Shown: positions 63,932-64,000 of the stretch, piece by piece
Numbering within the stretch: the stretch's first letter is position 1
Layout of the letters: each line of letters opens with the position of its first letter
NCBI RefSeq assembly: GCF_036417845.1
Contig: NC_089985.1
Coordinates: 29,966,583-30,030,582, forward strand
Length of the DNA: 64,000 nt
Source of the DNA: Apteryx mantelli
Taxonomy: Eukaryota > Chordata > Aves > Apterygiformes > Apterygidae
Direction: 5' to 3'
Notes under the pieces: generated by a model
Told to the model about the DNA's origin: nothing
Databases searched by the model: none
The model's input: the letters and a program-made list of their open reading frames with translations, nothing else
Made by a program: the position numbers and the translations under genes

Positions 63932-63947
63932 GTGCTTTAATTAGCAC
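63932..63947. promoter_or_regulatory. inverted repeat GTGCT-TTAATT-AGCAC
   Basis: Five-base arms around an AT-rich TTAATTA homeodomain-like core. Possibly part of a conserved non-coding element; inference only. Confidence 0.3.
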
Positions 63948-64000
63948 ATTTCTGCTTTCAGGCCTTGCTTTGTTGCAGCTTCCAAAAAAATGCTTCAGTA

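Larger units (their letters stand above)
59950..64000. other. flank beyond HYI, no gene recognised
   Basis: CpG-rich in patches. In mammals PTPRF lies on this side, tens of kb away, and nothing here resembles a PTPRF coding exon. Contains the 48-base tandem repeat, (CT)21, a TG/CG compound repeat, (TCC)n and two AT-rich inverted repeats, all listed separately. Confidence 0.6.

Overview
This is vertebrate nuclear DNA: intron-rich genes with GT-AG splice sites, LINE relics, microsatellites and one promoter CpG island. LINE fragments of the CR1 type, in the form common in turtles and crocodilians, recur through the introns. Introns are longer than I would expect in a bird. A non-avian sauropsid (turtle or crocodilian) is the best guess; the species is not determined.

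Layout. From 248 to 53632 on the + strand lies most of SZT2, the large scaffold subunit of the KICSTOR complex that restrains mTORC1 when nutrients are scarce. I resolve 64 coding exons (9,806 coding bases, a continuous frame of 3,267 residues after one split first codon). The gene enters the window in an intron, so its first exons are outside; the true stop codon is inside. Every splice phase agrees from exon to exon, and no frameshift or nonsense change is seen. From 59248 down to 55053 on the - strand lies complete HYI, putative hydroxypyruvate isomerase (8 coding exons, 281 residues), tail-to-tail with SZT2 with 1.4 kb between the stop codons. SZT2-HYI convergence is the arrangement known in mammals, where PTPRF lies beyond HYI. 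Bases 59.4-64 kb hold the CpG-rich HYI promoter flank, two tandem repeat arrays, microsatellites and no exon I can recognise.

The two genes are not functionally linked as far as I know: SZT2 acts in lysosomal nutrient signalling, HYI is a small TIM-barrel sugar isomerase homologue. I found no previously undescribed system. The items most worth a second look are a GC-AG intron, three tandem (NAGNAG) acceptors and a 120-base stop-free in-frame intron, all in SZT2; a G-rich minisatellite in HYI intron 1; a 48-base in-frame tandem repeat; and two homeobox-like inverted repeats in the downstream flank.
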